A stretch of 64,000 nt of DNA from Takakia lepidozioides (GCA_030704615.1 CM060734.1:59412042-59476041); one strand, 5' to 3'; shown: positions 12,391 through 25,092, counted from the first letter of the stretch. Numbers and translations are program-made. Notes: generated by a model from the letters alone, not told the origin.

Positions 12391-13074
12391 CAGGGTAATT
12401 GCAGCCTACGGTGGACCAAAAATATTGTCACAACACTGCTTTTTTTTACCTTGATTAGTTGTAAATTATCATACTCTTAAATGGCAATACTAATAGTAAA
12501 AAGTGACTAAGCTATGAAGGCTCAACTACATATATTTCCCCTAATCCAAGTCTCATAACCAAAAAAGCAAATAGTTAGAAATTATGGACTTTTGAACAAG
12601 TCCATAAGGATTGTTATAGTCCATATAAATGAACTTTTTTTTAAAGCATGATTCATAGAAATTTAGAAAAAGGGACTTGACCAAATGTGCTTTGAGGGAT
12701 AAAGAATCTAGAATGAAAACATCCACTCAAATTTTTTAAGTAAAATAAACTTTATGTACTATTTTGAGCCTTCAAAATAACTATTTTCGTAAAGTCCTTT
12801 ACATATAGAATTCTTTGAAATACACTACCTCATTAAATATATAGACCAAGGGTAGACCCCCGGGGTGGATCAAGGTCAATTTTTTTCTTAAAAACTATGG
12901 TGATTTGAAACTATCGCGATTTGAAAATAAAGTCTTTAATGGTCAATAATAGACAGTTGAGATCGTAAATTGAAGTGAATCCAATGGTTGAGGATTCGCC
13001 ACATCCCCCTTTATGTACTTTTAGGGACTCATGATGTGTTTCATTTTGGTCCACCGTAGGCTGCAACTACCCTT
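12391..13074. mobile_element. ~680-bp non-autonomous element with 30-bp terminal inverted repeats
   Basis: The left end AGGGTAATTGCAGCCTACGG... is mirrored at the right end, whose reverse complement is AGGGTAGTTGCAGCCTACGG..., continuing GTGGACCAAAA on both sides. That is 30 bases with one mismatch. The interior is A/T-rich and non-coding. The CAGGG-like left start resembles hAT ends, but the first bases differ between ends and I could not identify a target-site duplication, so the superfamily is open. Confidence 0.75.
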
Positions 13075-14700
13075 GTTGCCAAGCTTTATTTGGTTTGATA
13101 CCAATGCTCAAATCAATTTGTTGCTTTGTATGGACTTCATATCATTTCGCTTCTTTTGTGTAGAATGTAACAGAGCTTTAACATCGATTACTATGTGCGG
13201 GCTATGGCCATCTGATTCATTTGCATAGTTATACATATATGCTCAAATTGGAGATAACATTTTATATTCATAACATTCCTATAGTAGAATAACAAATCTC
13301 TAGTGCATATAAAAATGAAGTTCATAAACGAAGTAGAATTATTTATGCATGTATCTATCCATTCTGCAAATGAAATAAGGATCTGATCTTCTCTCTTATG
13401 AGTTACACAACGATAAATCATATGCTATTATAAGAAATAATGAGTGATGGGCAACCACATATATATCACTCAAATTGCATCTCATGTTCTTGCATATTGT
13501 AGCTTAGACACTTCTTCTAAGGTTGCATAAGAAGTTTTTGAAGACTAACTTTGCAAGCTCTAATTCAACGCAAATGTAAATCTACCTTTGATGAAGTCTT
13601 ACAGTATTTACTCTTGGCACATTTTTCAGTTCTCCTGCAGTATATTCTCTCTTCACATCCTTTGTAAATTGATTAGGGCAATACTATCTATTCGACTCTC
13701 CCAAGATAAAATCCTACACACAGTAGCCCCAGGTTTCGCCGCCCACTTCAGAGTATCAATGAGCCCTTCACAATCACGAGGTTGTTCCTTTCACACGTGT
13801 GCTCTTGTCATCCACTGATGTTCTTTGCAAGTTACTTGAGCACAAAACTATGTGCAACATGTCATTCAATATGTATCATGTGATATGCAAGACACCTTAT
13901 AATAATCTAATTTATGATACATATTACATACATCACATACTTCATACCATCCACCGTATATGCATATTTAGTATGATGCATATATGCATGTCATATGGAG
14001 GAATGTTACACATTCCTCCATTGGGGTCATTTCATCACATAAATTTACAATGGATACACAAAACTTTGCAAGAGACCCGGACATTACAAATAAACACAAA
14101 TAGCCATTAACACAGCATCACTCATTCCTTCACTCTACCACCTAGCTACGAGAGCTTTGTCAGTGAAAATGACCTAACCACGTTAGATAAAATTGCTTGA
14201 CGTTTGTAGCTTGAAGAAAGCCGCAATTCAAATCGTCGTTGAAACCAAGATGAAGAGGCTTTGATCATGAAGTTTCGCTAGGTCCTCAAGTTTTGAAGAG
14301 AGAACGAGCGCTCAAGAGGATGATGACGCTTTTTTGATGGACAATAATTAAACTTTGACCAGTCGAATTCAACATTCAAGCCTAGCTATTGTGATAAGTG
14401 TGGAATATATGGCCATTGGGCTACCGAAGCATTGCCTTACAACCCTTACAACCCGTAATGCCATGGGCTTACAAAGATATTTAACAGGATTTCCGTTGAG
14501 AGAGCACAAGCAATGTCCATTTTGCATGGGGCTACTGTGGCTCTGGCTGTCCAAATGGTTTCATGTCATCTTTCAGCTTTGTTGTCTGATTTGATTCAAG
14601 CAAGTGGTTGTTCGGTTTGATTAGCTTACTGTACTTATTTTTTCATTATTCTGTTTTCACAAATCTTCCCTTGTTTTGGGAACTTTTCTGGCAATGTTCT
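13075..14700. other. no gene seen
   Basis: The sequence is A/T-rich with ATGCATAT- and TATGATGC-like words near 13,900-14,000. Frames up to 103 codons (13,799-14,110) have no recognisable domain and biased composition. Nothing supported. Confidence 0.35.
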
Positions 14701-14775
14701 GCACCCGTAGCCTGAGATCATTCATCTCGTCTTGGGTTAGCTTTCTTGGTGCTTTCCCTTCCACCGGCCCTTGTG

Positions 14776-17265
14776 TTAACCACTTTGCAAAAGATGATTA
14801 TCTACCAAGTTCTGAGTAGCAGCACAGAGATCTTGCTCCTCCTTGAGTCTGTACGCCTCCAATTGATGTTGCAAATTCTCCATGCGCTTCGCATGAGGCT
14901 CAACCAGAGCTGCATAGGCGGCTGACAGATTATTGGCTTCTTTCCAGGCCATTTCACTCACAGAAAGTTCATTCTCCCGCACTGTAATTGTTTGCTGCAA
15001 TTCATAGATGTACATGTCCTTCTGGGCATCGACATGGTGCAACTGCTGAATGGTATCCTCATTGCGACAGATAGTAACCTTCATGTCAGCAATGAGTTTT
15101 CATTGCTCCATTGTCTCTGTCTCCGCCGTTATACACCGCTCAGCTTGGTTATTGACTTCCAGTGCAACCATCTCCAGATTAGTCATTAGTGTGGCACACT
15201 GTATGATCATTTTCTGATGGACTGCTTCCAATGCTGTATGAAGCAACTTCACTTCATGCAACTTGCCCTCATGCTGAACCTGCATCTGATTAGCTGTTGC
15301 TTATGTACTTCATGCAACTTCTCCTGCTCAAGACCTGCTTCAATTAAATTTTCCTTCGCAAGCTGTAGGGCGGCTTTAGTGTTCTCCAACTCTTTCTGCA
15401 ACTTGAGGTTGGTCTCCACATCCACCCTGCTTGCACACTCAGTGGCAATTCTTGCCTCAAGCTCTTGCTTGAGCTCCTCCCACAATGCTGCCAATTGAGT
15501 GGAAGGAACATGAGTCTTGACATAGGTGCCCAATAGATTGAGAGTCCTGCTTATGGAACTCATAAGCATGGTCTGCTGTGGGTCTTCATGGAGAACTTGC
15601 TGTTGTTCTTCCTGATTCTCCACAGTTTGATGTTTCACAAACCAGTCAGACCATGATCCCACAGGATCTTCTTCCTGAGCAACCTCATCTTCCACAGGTG
15701 CCGCAATACCCTTGCCCTTTACCCCTTTAACCTCCGCCATAGGTTTGGGCATAACTTGCACAGTAGGGATTTCCTTGGGTAGACTCTGCATCTTTGGTAT
15801 TATGGGTTCTCCGACCATGCCAAAGTTTTCATAGAGAAGGTTGCCCTTCTCAATTTCTGCCACTACTTGCTCTGTAGTGGGGATGTCCAATCCCTCTCTC
15901 TCCATAGTAAGAGGCTCGGGTGTAACAGCATGTCCGGTCTGAGTTACCACTGGGGCAACATGATCAGTTTGTTGTGCCGGCTGTGGTACTGAGGTGACTT
16001 CTTCATCCCTCTCTAATGACGTAATAACAGCTCATTGTGCTGCTGTACCTCATCCTGCGCAGGAGCTATGGAAACATCATCTTGAGGATTCTTTGTGGCC
16101 AGTGGATCCGCCATTACAGGTGCATCCCTCTTCTGTCTCTTGGACTGGTGCTGCCTCTCTAATCCCCTTTCACCTTGTGAAGAGCCTTGCTTCTCAACTA
16201 CAGTTGTGGCTGTCTCAAACACCCCCATTACTTTGCGTTCTTGCACATCAAGTAAGCAAGAATCAAAGATAATCTGTGCAATAATTGGGCCAGACATAAT
16301 GATTGGGGACTTGGCAGTAGTATTCTATAATCGTTTCATCTCCTCCACCATCTCTGCCCAAGCTACATCTTCTCCTCTCAAGGCTTTCAAAACCTCCTCC
16401 GTGAAAGATCTGCTAAGATACTGTTGGTTCTGTTTCATGGCAAACAAAATGTTGAGTACCTGACCAATTTCCCTCAATCCTGGATACTCAGCTTTGGTGC
16501 AAGTGAATCCCTGATTCCTGAAGAAACTTGCTTCTTCGAAAAGATCCCCTAATTGTAATCTTACCCTGGAGCATCCACGCTCACATTAGCAGATGGTAAT
16601 TCAAAAAGTTGTTGCAAGTACTGCGGAGTAACTTGTATATCTATGCCCTTCACCTGGGTAACTCCTGTCATTGGCTTGAAGTTCTTGATGAACTGGATCA
16701 TCAAATCCCGATGATGCAAATACCACTCTTTGCGCAACAATCCCTCCAACCGCAACTCCTTCAGCAGCTGCACTGCCTGTGGTGTGACGATTGTTTGCCT
16801 CTGTAGAATTGTCGTGCTCTTCACTCGGAGATCCTCCATCTCTCTAATTCGCTTCATTCTGGACAAACAAGAAGGCCTTGTTTGGAATAGCTGTAGGAAA
16901 GCTTGTAATGCGTACAGCATGAAAGTGTGATTAGCACAGAATGGAACAGACAAGTGGCTGTAAGCCTCCGGGGCTTGCAAATAGTGAGTGAGAGAGAAAG
17001 TACTTCCGGCCCGTCCAACCTTGCGTCACTGCGTAAGAAGTAAAGCTAGTGTATAGTCTGTGATATCCGCCATAGCTACAAAGCTATAGCTTTGATTGCC
17101 CCTCCCGTCGAGACACTGGTTATCCGGAATAACACCTATTCTTCCACTCATAATCTTCCTCTTCATCTGAATTTTGGTCATATTATCTGCTGCATCCGCA
17201 CATACTTCTTCCACATGATATAGTTCATGTTTCCTTACTTTAATTGAATCCTCCAATTCCATTCT
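14776..17265 (-). pseudogene. unknown coiled-coil ORF downstream of a gypsy pol
   Basis: Several minus-strand frames line up as one long interrupted ORF. From an ATG near 17,265 it overlaps the end of the RNase H frame and continues through 16,980-16,561 (GIDIQVTPQYLQQLFELP), 16,297-16,013, 15,950-15,249 (rich in Glu, Gln, Leu and Lys heptads), 15,285-15,100 and 15,084-14,776. The C-terminal half is strongly predicted by eye to be coiled coil. Stops and shifts separate the parts. The position after RNase H is where integrase is expected, and no integrase motif is present. The ORF might be a structural or envelope-like extra protein of this retroelement clade, or a neighbouring transposon protein joined by deletion. 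Confidence 0.55.
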
Positions 17266-19130
17266 CCTTCCTCTCCTGTTGAAAGGCGTGATAAGTGATC
17301 TGCCACAAGATGCAAACATCCAGGCTTGTAAACAACTTTGAATTCAAACTCATGCAAGATAATCAACCATCTTGCTATCTTGTCACTTATCAAGGGTTTG
17401 TTCACCAGATAAATCAAGGCCTGATGATCCACATAGAACATAAACTTCCTTCCTAGCAAGTAATGCCTGAACTTCTTGACTGCATAGATCATTGCCAAAG
17501 CTTCTCTGTCAGTAGTGCTATAGTTCCTTTCAGCACTGTTCAACAATCTGCTAGCATAGTACACAGCTGAATCTATGTTTCCTGTGACATTTTGGGCTAA
17601 CACAGCTCCCGAAGCTTCTCCCAAGGCATCACAGTGTATATGAAATACCACATGCCAGTGAGCGTTAATCAACATAGGTGTAGTTGTTACTGACATTGTA
17701 AGTGTCTCAAATGCCTGCTGGCATTCAACTGTCCATGCAAACACTGCATCCTTCTTCAAAAGCTTGCTCAATGGTGCTGCCATCTGTGCATACCGTCTGA
17801 TAAACCTTCTGTAATAACTGGTTTGTCCAAGGAATCTCCTTGGAGCCTTAATATTTACTGGTGGATACTTTAATGGCCTCAGTCTTTCTAGGATCCACAA
17901 ATAGTCATTTCTTACAAACAATGTGTCCCAGTAGTACCCCTGAGTTCACATAGAAAGTACACTTTTCTAGATTCAGACCAAAACCTTTCATCCTGCATCT
18001 GGCCAAATGTAATTCCAACTTCTGCAAGTGCTCATTCTTAGAGCTGTATACACTGAAGTCATCTAAGAACACTTGCATGAATTCATCCAAATACTCATGG
18101 AAAGATTCACTTATCACTCTCTGGAAAGTTGTTGGTGCATTACAAAGTCCAAAAGGCATGACTTTGTATGCATAAGCACCATAATCTGTGATGAAAGTAG
18201 TCTTTCCCTAGTCTTCTTCAGCTACTTGTACTTGGTTATACCCACTGAAGCCATCCATGAATGAGTACATCTCATGGCCTGCCACAGTGTCCAGTACAGC
18301 TTCTATGAATGGCAAAGGAAATGGATATTTCTTTGTACAATCATTCAACTTCTTATAGTTCACACAAACTCTCAGTTTGCCATTCTTCTTGGGAACTATC
18401 ACAATGGGTGATAGCCAAGTTGTATACTCTATTGGGTATATGAACTTAGTCTCAGCCAACTTCTTAATCTCCTCCCCAACCTTCTATGCATAGTTGGGAT
18501 TCACCCTGTATCTTGCCTGTTTGATTGGTACTGACCCTGGTTCCAGTTCAATCTTATGCTGGCAGATCTCAAGTGGTATCCCTTTCAGATCTTCATAGCT
18601 CCAAGCAAATACATCTTTATATTTGATAAACAAGCTCTTAGCTTCCTCAGAGAATTCTGGCTCTAAGTTAGCCCCAACTTTCACCATTCTTGGTTCCTCC
18701 TCAGTTCCCACATTAACTTCTCTCACCTGCTCTTCAGTTGTGATTGTCCATCCAGCCACTACTTCATCCTGTAAACTCACAGTGGCTGGTTCCTCTAAGA
18801 TTTCCATTTCTCCCTCTCTTTCTTCATAAAAATGTGGTGGGTAGCTGTTTGTTTCCCCCTCAATTGGTGTTGCTGTTATTGTACCACAATATATACCCTT
18901 TAAACAACTTAGTCCTCCCAGTTGCATTTCTGCAACTTGCTCCCACTCTGGGTGTGCAGCAAATAGAGTAGAATCCTGCTCTTCATCAAGTCCTCCCCTC
19001 CAGTCACATTCTCTGACTCCTCGAGATCTTCTGGTAGCAGGTAGCCTACTAGATTTCTTAGTGGTGACCTGTATCTTTTGCTTCCCATCATGCACAATCA
19101 GTAACTGGGAATTCCAGTCATGGAATACCC
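17235..19130 (-). pseudogene. Ty3/gypsy pol fragment (RT and RNase H, no integrase)
   Basis: Minus-strand frames give the RT start region (19,095-18,484, ending FKYKDVFAWSYEDLKGIP...), RT fingers and palm (18,459-18,208, PIVIVPKKNGKLRVCVNYKKLN), the catalytic block (18,159-17,905, MPFGLCNAPTTFQ and FLDD), then thumb and RNase H (17,921-17,235, YASRLLNSAERNYSTTDREALA, ending ADHLSRL). Single stops and frameshifts separate the frames. Gag and protease are missing because homology stops near 19,130, and integrase is also absent downstream. LTRs were not found. This clade differs from the large element at 42.7 kb. Confidence 0.85.
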
Positions 19131-19889
19131 ACTACAATAGATCGCGGTATATCTGACTGTCGAGCCGCGGTAGTCGTGATTTTCGTGACTTTCACCATGA
19201 CTTCCATGTATTTTTGGACCAAATGGGGCTTCACGTAGTCATTGAAATGACTTTGTGACTACGTAGTCGTCCGGAGGAGTATGTTGGTAGACGTCGTCAT
19301 GACAACATGGCTCCGCACGAGACGGAAGGGTGGTCAACGATGATTGACCAGCGCGAGCTTGCCACCAATAGTCGCCGGAATGAGTCTAGATGAAGGTGGA
19401 TGTTTATCACAGTCATCCCAGTCACTGTAGATTAAATAGATGAATGTGAATGGATGATATATCATATGCCATTCAGTTTGACCGTCCGTTCATTCACATG
19501 ATTCACAGGTTTAAGCCAAGTGGTTGCAGCACTGTGATATCACACAGGATTGACACCATGGCCGTTTTTTGGGATCACTTTGCATATAGAGGCATCATTG
19601 TTTGCTACATGGTCGTGCTCCAAAGGGAAGCGGCCATTAACCGCATGAATGGTCAGGTTGTGAAAGGCCGTTGTGGTATGAATATGGGGCGCCAAGGTTT
19701 AAAAAAAAAAAAAAACGTGTGGGAAAGGCAGGATCTCCAATCGTTGGAGGCATGATTGTTGAAACAAGGGCCAAAAGGTATGCAAAAAAATAAAGCAAAC
19801 TGACTCTCTTGGAAGACAGAATGCACGTTCCCTCTGCAGATGTCGTTCTCACACAGTCATTTCCTGATAACCGTTCCCTGTGAATGTTA
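19131..19889. other. no gene seen
   Basis: A stretch at 19,150-19,290 is rich in GTGACT/AGTCAT words (GACTACGTAGTCG). A 14-A tract occurs near 19,700. No protein family was recognised. Confidence 0.35.
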
Positions 19890-20140
19890 TGACGGGTTGT
19901 GCCAAGCTGTGTCGGGCTGTGTCTGTGCCGAGCTGTGACTAGCTGTGTCGGGCTGTGTCGGGCTGTGACAAGCTGTGTCGGACTATGATAGACTGTGATA
20001 GGCTGTGATAGACCGTGATAGTCTGTGATAGACTGTGATAGGCTGTGACTGACTGTGATAGGCTGTGATAGGCTGTGTAAGGCTGTGACTGACTGTGTAA
20101 GGCTGTGTGAGGCTGTGTCTGACTGTGTGAGGCTGTCTAC
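19890..20140 (+). repeat. 10-bp minisatellite, GGCTGTGATA type
   Basis: About 25 imperfect tandem copies of a 10-bp unit (GGCTGTGATA, GGCTGTGTCG, GACTGTGATA variants). The same unit type, as GGCTGTGACG, fills the leader of the methyltransferase-gypsy element at 44.6-45.5 kb, so this array may be a detached leader fragment of a relative. Confidence 0.85.
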
Positions 20141-20269
20141 TACCCCTAAGGCATGTGTCTGTCACCCCTAAGGTCTATATTGGTTTGAGTCTACCACCGT
20201 AGGTCTACGCAAAATTAAGGGTACCCCACAAAACCCATAAAACTGTCTAAGTCCTCAGACAACCCTCTA

Positions 20270-21110
20270 ACATACTGGAGAGCCGGGTTTTGGCTTGGCG
20301 GGGATGCTCCTGGATGACGGTGGATGTATGGTGGTCCTTGCCACAAGAGGGAAGACCACAGAGAATGTTGTGGCAAGGTGGACACCGAAAAGTGCCAACC
20401 CGGTCCTCCTCAAAAAATGGTTATGCATCAATACGCAGGGGTTGCGAACAGAGGGCCAGAGTGTAAGTTATCAATCTATTACCTTCATTTCATATCGTGG
20501 TGTATCTAAACTAGACCTTGGAGTTGATCCCTCTTTTGTTGGATGTGCAGACATTGATGTTTGAGGCATATTGTTTTGTGAAGAGAGGGTCTACGTTCAA
20601 ATTCTGCAACGACGGTCGTCTTGTTGATGCCGCTGTGGACCCTGTTACCTACAATGTCCTCTACAACTATGTGCCCCACTCCAGTATGCCGAAGGACACA
20701 AAGATAGACAAACCGTGGCGGGTACGGCCGGACCCGGAGCCCTGCTTTCATCCAAACCCTCATGGAGACGTGCTTTGATGTCCAAGGGCGGATTATTGAC
20801 CTCACATGTGGCACGGGTAAGCTTTCATGTGCACAGTATGTCCCTTGGCCCGATTGCAATTGCATGCCGCATGCTACTAACCGCCCGCTTTGTCCCTCAG
20901 GTGCTTCAATGTGGGCTGGGACGTTGTCCGACAGGCATGTCTTCGCCTTCGAGCCAGATACTGCCCTCCACAACTCAGAACTAGCAGTGGCTAACGTCTG
21001 CCGAAAGAGGAAGAGACATCCTCGGAGGATGAGGAAGAATCCGAGAAGGAGCAGGGGGAGGTACAAGTTGGGATCGAGGCCGAGGAGCCCCCGGTTTACG
21101 AGTGAGTGGT
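20270..21110 (+). pseudogene. possible remnant of a beta-class DNA methyltransferase-like ORF
   Basis: Broken plus-strand frames carry, in order: GGMLLDDGGCMVVLATRG-like sequence (20,290-20,350), an 86-codon frame ending KPWRVRPDPEPCFHPNPHGDVL (20,518-20,778), then GRIIDLTCGTG near 20,787-20,820 in another frame, and an acidic end EEETSSEDEEESEKEQGE (about 21,005-21,065). A late DLTCGTG after an HP.. motif resembles motif I placed at the C-terminal side in N4/N6 beta-class methyltransferases (usual form DPFCGTG). The match is short, the frames are shifted, and no DPPY motif was found, so this is a weak call. Confidence 0.3.
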
Positions 21111-21832
21111 CGCATTGTAAGTTGCCTCCTGATTTCGTGAGGCACCTCCCATCGCTCTCTTATTTGGCTTGATGGTCGGTTGAATCCTCTGTGGGTGAAA
21201 GAAAAGCTAGCTGCTTTCATAACACAAGGTCAATGACAATGTGGTGAAGGTACCTTCTTCAACATATGTCAGCCTGTTTTGCGGCCCGCTTATCAGTGTC
21301 CTCCCTAGGTTTCCGTGTTGAATTAGTTAGCTCGCTAGGTGGACCTATGGTGGTTTGTAGTGATTTGACATGTTACTGGCAATGTGGCAACATGAAAGTA
21401 TCAAAAAACAGATAAAAGAGTCAAGGAGAAGCTTTGGAATAAACATTTCTCGGAACCCAGTCAAGGGTGAGACAATCGAGGCAGAAAGATGAATACCTGT
21501 TAGATTACAAAGAGAAGCAAACAACAACATGGAATGCAAAGCTTTGTTGGAAATTGTCATTCTCTCTCTCCCAGCACATTTTTGAAGTCTTTGAAGCAAT
21601 TCAACATAGGAACTAGTGCGTGATGAGGAGGGTTGCTTGCTAAAACGAATCTAGGCTGTCATTATCAGCTGCTAGCAGCAATGCGAGGATATATTCATCG
21701 TTTGTGTAGAGGCAGTGATAGCTGAAGGAGCAGGGATGGAGTGTGGGTCCAGATTCATCCAAGAGGGCCGGATTTCAAGCACAAAATTACCTATGATTCA
21801 CTGTGGATCTATAGCTACGTCAAGAAACCTGC
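21111..21832. other. no gene seen
   Basis: Spacer between the broken ORF remnant and the PPR pseudogene. Only short frames with no recognised domain. Confidence 0.35.
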
Positions 21833-24180
21833 ATGGGTAGATGGTCAACTGGAAGAGCAACACAGCTGATGAAATTAGGCACCTCGACCATGACCATAGC
21901 TTCTGGAAGAGGACCAAGAGAGGGAGTCCACAATGCCTCTTCTGGCACTTCTGGGCATGTGAGGATGCTATGCAAGGCAGTGCCACTGACAGAGGCTCTA
22001 CAGACTTTAAATGAAGGAGACATTTCAGCAGATGCAGATACTTATATCTGTCTCCTGCATAAGTGTATCAAGGTGAAAGGCCTGGAAGCTAGAAAATAGG
22101 TGCACGCATGCTCACATTATCCAAAGTGGATTCAAGCCAAATGTATTTCTTCACAACACCCTTGTCAACATGTATGTTAAGTGCGGAAGCATCATGGATG
22201 CTCACCGAGTGTTCAACATAATGCCTCAACGATGTTTGATCACGTGGAATATAATGATGGCAGGATTTATCAAGCATGGGTGTGGTAGGAATGCTTTGGA
22301 GATATGAGCAAATGATGCGGGAAGGGGTGAGGCCCAACCACATCACGTTTGTTTGCGTTTGCAATGTGTGTGCGAGCCTGGCAGCCTTGGGAAAGGGCAA
22401 AGAGGTCCACGGTGACATCATCAAATATGGAACTGTACCAAATGTTGTTCTGAACACTACCCTGATCAAAATGTATGCCAAATGTGGGAGCATCAAGGCT
22501 GCGAAGGGAATGTTTGACAATATGGCTGAACGAGATGTGGTGTCGTGGAACATGATGCTCGTAGGATATGCACAACAGGGGCACGGGATGGAGGCTTTGG
22601 AGACCTATGAGCAAATGATGTGGGAAGGGGTGAAGCCCGATCACATCACGTTTGTTTGCGTTTGCAATGAGTGTGCAAGCCTGGCAGCCCTGGAAAAGGG
22701 CAAAGAGGTTCATAGTGACATCGTTAAAGCTAGGATTGTACCAGATGTCATTCTGAACAATACCCTCATGGACATGTATGCCAAATGTGGGAACATTGAG
22801 GATGCGAAGGGAGTATTCAATAATATGGCTAAACGAGATGTGGTGTCGTGGAACGCTATGATCACCGGATATGCACAGCTGGGGCGCGGGATGGAGGCTT
22901 TGGAGACCTATGAGCAAATGATGCGGGAAGGGGTGAGGCCCAACCCCATCATGTTTGTTTGCATTTGCAATGTGTGTGCAAGCATGGCATCCTTGGAAAA
23001 AGGCAGAAAGAGGTCCATGGTGACATCATCAAAGCTGGAATTGTACCAAATGTCATTCTGAACAATACCCTCGTGGACATATATGCCAAATGTGGCGGCA
23101 TCGAGGATGCAAAGGGAGTGTTTGACCATATGGCTGAACGAAATGTGGTGTCTTGGAGTGCTATGATTGCAGGATATGTGCAGCATGGGTGTGGGATGGA
23201 GGCTTTGGAGACCTACGACCAAATGATGCAGGATGGTGTGAAACCCAACCACATCACCTTCGTTTGCATTTGCAATGCATGTGCGAGCCTGACAGCCCTA
23301 GAAAAGGGCAAAGAGGTCCATGGTGACATCGTCAAAGCTGGAATCGTACCAAATATCATTCTGAACACTGCCCTTGTGGACATGTATGCCAAGTGTGGGG
23401 GCATCAAGGATGCAAAGGCCGTGTTTGACCATATGGCCGAACGAGATGTGGTATCATGGAGTGTTATGATTGCAAGATATGTGCAGCATGGGCGCGGGAT
23501 GGAGGCCTATGAACCTATGAACAAATGATGCAGCAAGGAGTGAAACCCAACCATGTCACATTCCTTTGCGTTTGCAATGCATGTGCAAGCGTGGCAGCCC
23601 TGGAAAAGGGCAAAGAGGTCCATGGCGACATCGTCAAAGCTGGAATTGTACCAGATATCATTCTGAACAATACCCTCGTGGACATATATGCCAAATGTGG
23701 GAGCATCGAGGATGCAAAGGGAATGTTTGACCATATGGCCAAACGAGATGTGGTGTTCTGGAACACGATGATGGCAGGATATGCCCAACATGGTTATGAT
23801 ATGGAGGCTCTGCAACTAATGGAAGAGATGCAAGTGGAAGGCTTGAAGCTGGACAATATCACCTTTCTATGTGTTCTCTCTACATGTAGCCATGCTGGTC
23901 TAGTGGATGAAGGCAAATACTACTTCCACTCCCTTAGCCAAGATCATGGCATTACTCCAGCAGTGCTCATGGTGGACCTTCTTGGCCGTGCGGGGCGATT
24001 GGATGAGGCAGAGGATTTCACTAAGAAGATGCCAATTTAATCAAATGCTGTGGTTTTGAGGGCCTTGTTCGTGCCTGCAGAATCCATTACAATGTGGAAA
24101 TGGCTGAACGGGCGGCATCATGGGGGGATGCTGCTTTCAGCTCCGCAGCCAAGCCTCTTAATCTGCTGCATGCTGTGAGA
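21833..24180 (+). pseudogene. PLS-type pentatricopeptide repeat (PPR) gene, broken
   Basis: PPR proteins bind organelle RNA and act in editing, splicing or stability. The N-terminal frame (21,833-22,099) ends at a TAG where relatives have Gln before VHA. PPR motifs then run to 24,040 through at least four frameshifts, near 22,112, 22,303, 23,000 and 23,515. Typical strings are VVSWNAMI.GYAQ.G, LVDMYAKCG and KPNHITFVCVCNACASL. A late S-type repeat and the region before the E domain follow (TFLCVLSTCSHAGLVDEG, MVDLLGRAGRLDEAE), but a few residues before MVDLL are deleted and TAA at 24,038-24,040 stops the frame. E-domain-like sequence is still readable to about 24,180 with a further shift. No DYW domain is seen. 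It is very unlikely to be functional. Confidence 0.9.
22304..23820 (+). repeat. five tandem 303-bp PPR triplets
   Basis: The block starting TATGAGCAAATGATG occurs at about 22,304, 22,607, 22,910, 23,215 and 23,517. Each spans 101 codons, one P-L-S set, and neighbours are close to identical in long stretches (for example AAAGGGCAAAGAGGT). The frameshifts sit in different units, so the amplification came before the decay or the errors accumulated independently. Confidence 0.9.
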
Positions 24181-25092
24181 CCAACATAAGAAGACATGAC
24201 GCTCTGGAGAAAGCTGGAATACTCTGCCACACCTACAAGTAACTGAGAGAGGTGCAGAACATAATTTTTTTGGTCCCACCCACACATTCTGTCAGTAGTA
24301 AGACTTTCAGAATTTTTACAGTATAACATAAAAGAACCAAACGAAAGTATGAAGTCTTAACCTCATTCACTGCGTACCACAACAATATCACCATGCATAG
24401 CAGCAACTAGCTACTTCTACTGCCCACTGACTTCATAACATCCAAAGGATAACATTTAAACTTATGCAGATTTTTCCTCATCCAAGCAGCACAAGCCGGT
24501 GAAGAGACTAACCTTCAAGAGTCGCCTCAGCTGTCTTTGCTCATCATAGGCTATACCAAGTGAGCATAAATCCAATGTGAACCAGACCCACCTTTCCTCA
24601 TCTAAAAATGGTTTGGTAGAAGAAAATCACTGAAAGTAGTACTAAGGTAAGTGTCAATTGTGTCTTTTAATTTCTGTAATTCTATCATGAAAAAACTCTT
24701 TCGTGATCATCTACACTTGTTTCAAGTTCATATTGACACTAAGCGAGATTCCATTTTCTGGGGTGCCACGTACCAGGGTGGTAATTGAAAAACATACTAA
24801 CAATCATTTCACAAAGCCAATCATGTAGTATCTCCTCTTTTGTCATCTCTTGATTGTCCGATGGCAAGGTCGCCATTAATCAGAAAGCAGACCCATTACT
24901 CAAGACCCATTATTCGGATTGGACAGGTACAAAGATTGTTGGTCCAAAGTTTGGGAGTTCAATCCATCTGATCCTCCTCAGTGGATTCATATAAACTCTA
25001 TAGTCTGGACAATGCCGGCCAGAAAAAACACGTCATATAATAGTTCCAAAAGATCACTCTGGCCGAGGCGGAGAAAACATGAGCAAATTTAG
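24181..25092. other. no gene seen
   Basis: No frame with a recognised domain. Likely flank of the PPR pseudogene. Confidence 0.35.

Noticed and set aside
19890-20140. CRISPR-like array
   Set aside because: The repeats are 10-bp contiguous units without unique spacers, in a nuclear plant sequence. It is a minisatellite.
20506-21066. 186-codon minus-strand frame with a hydrophobic start
   Set aside because: It lies antisense to better protein-like plus-strand frames and shows no domain. Treated as a shadow.
22270-23815. Long minus-strand frames opposite the PPR repeats
   Set aside because: They are mirror openings produced by the tandem 303-bp coding units on the plus strand, with no recognisable protein.
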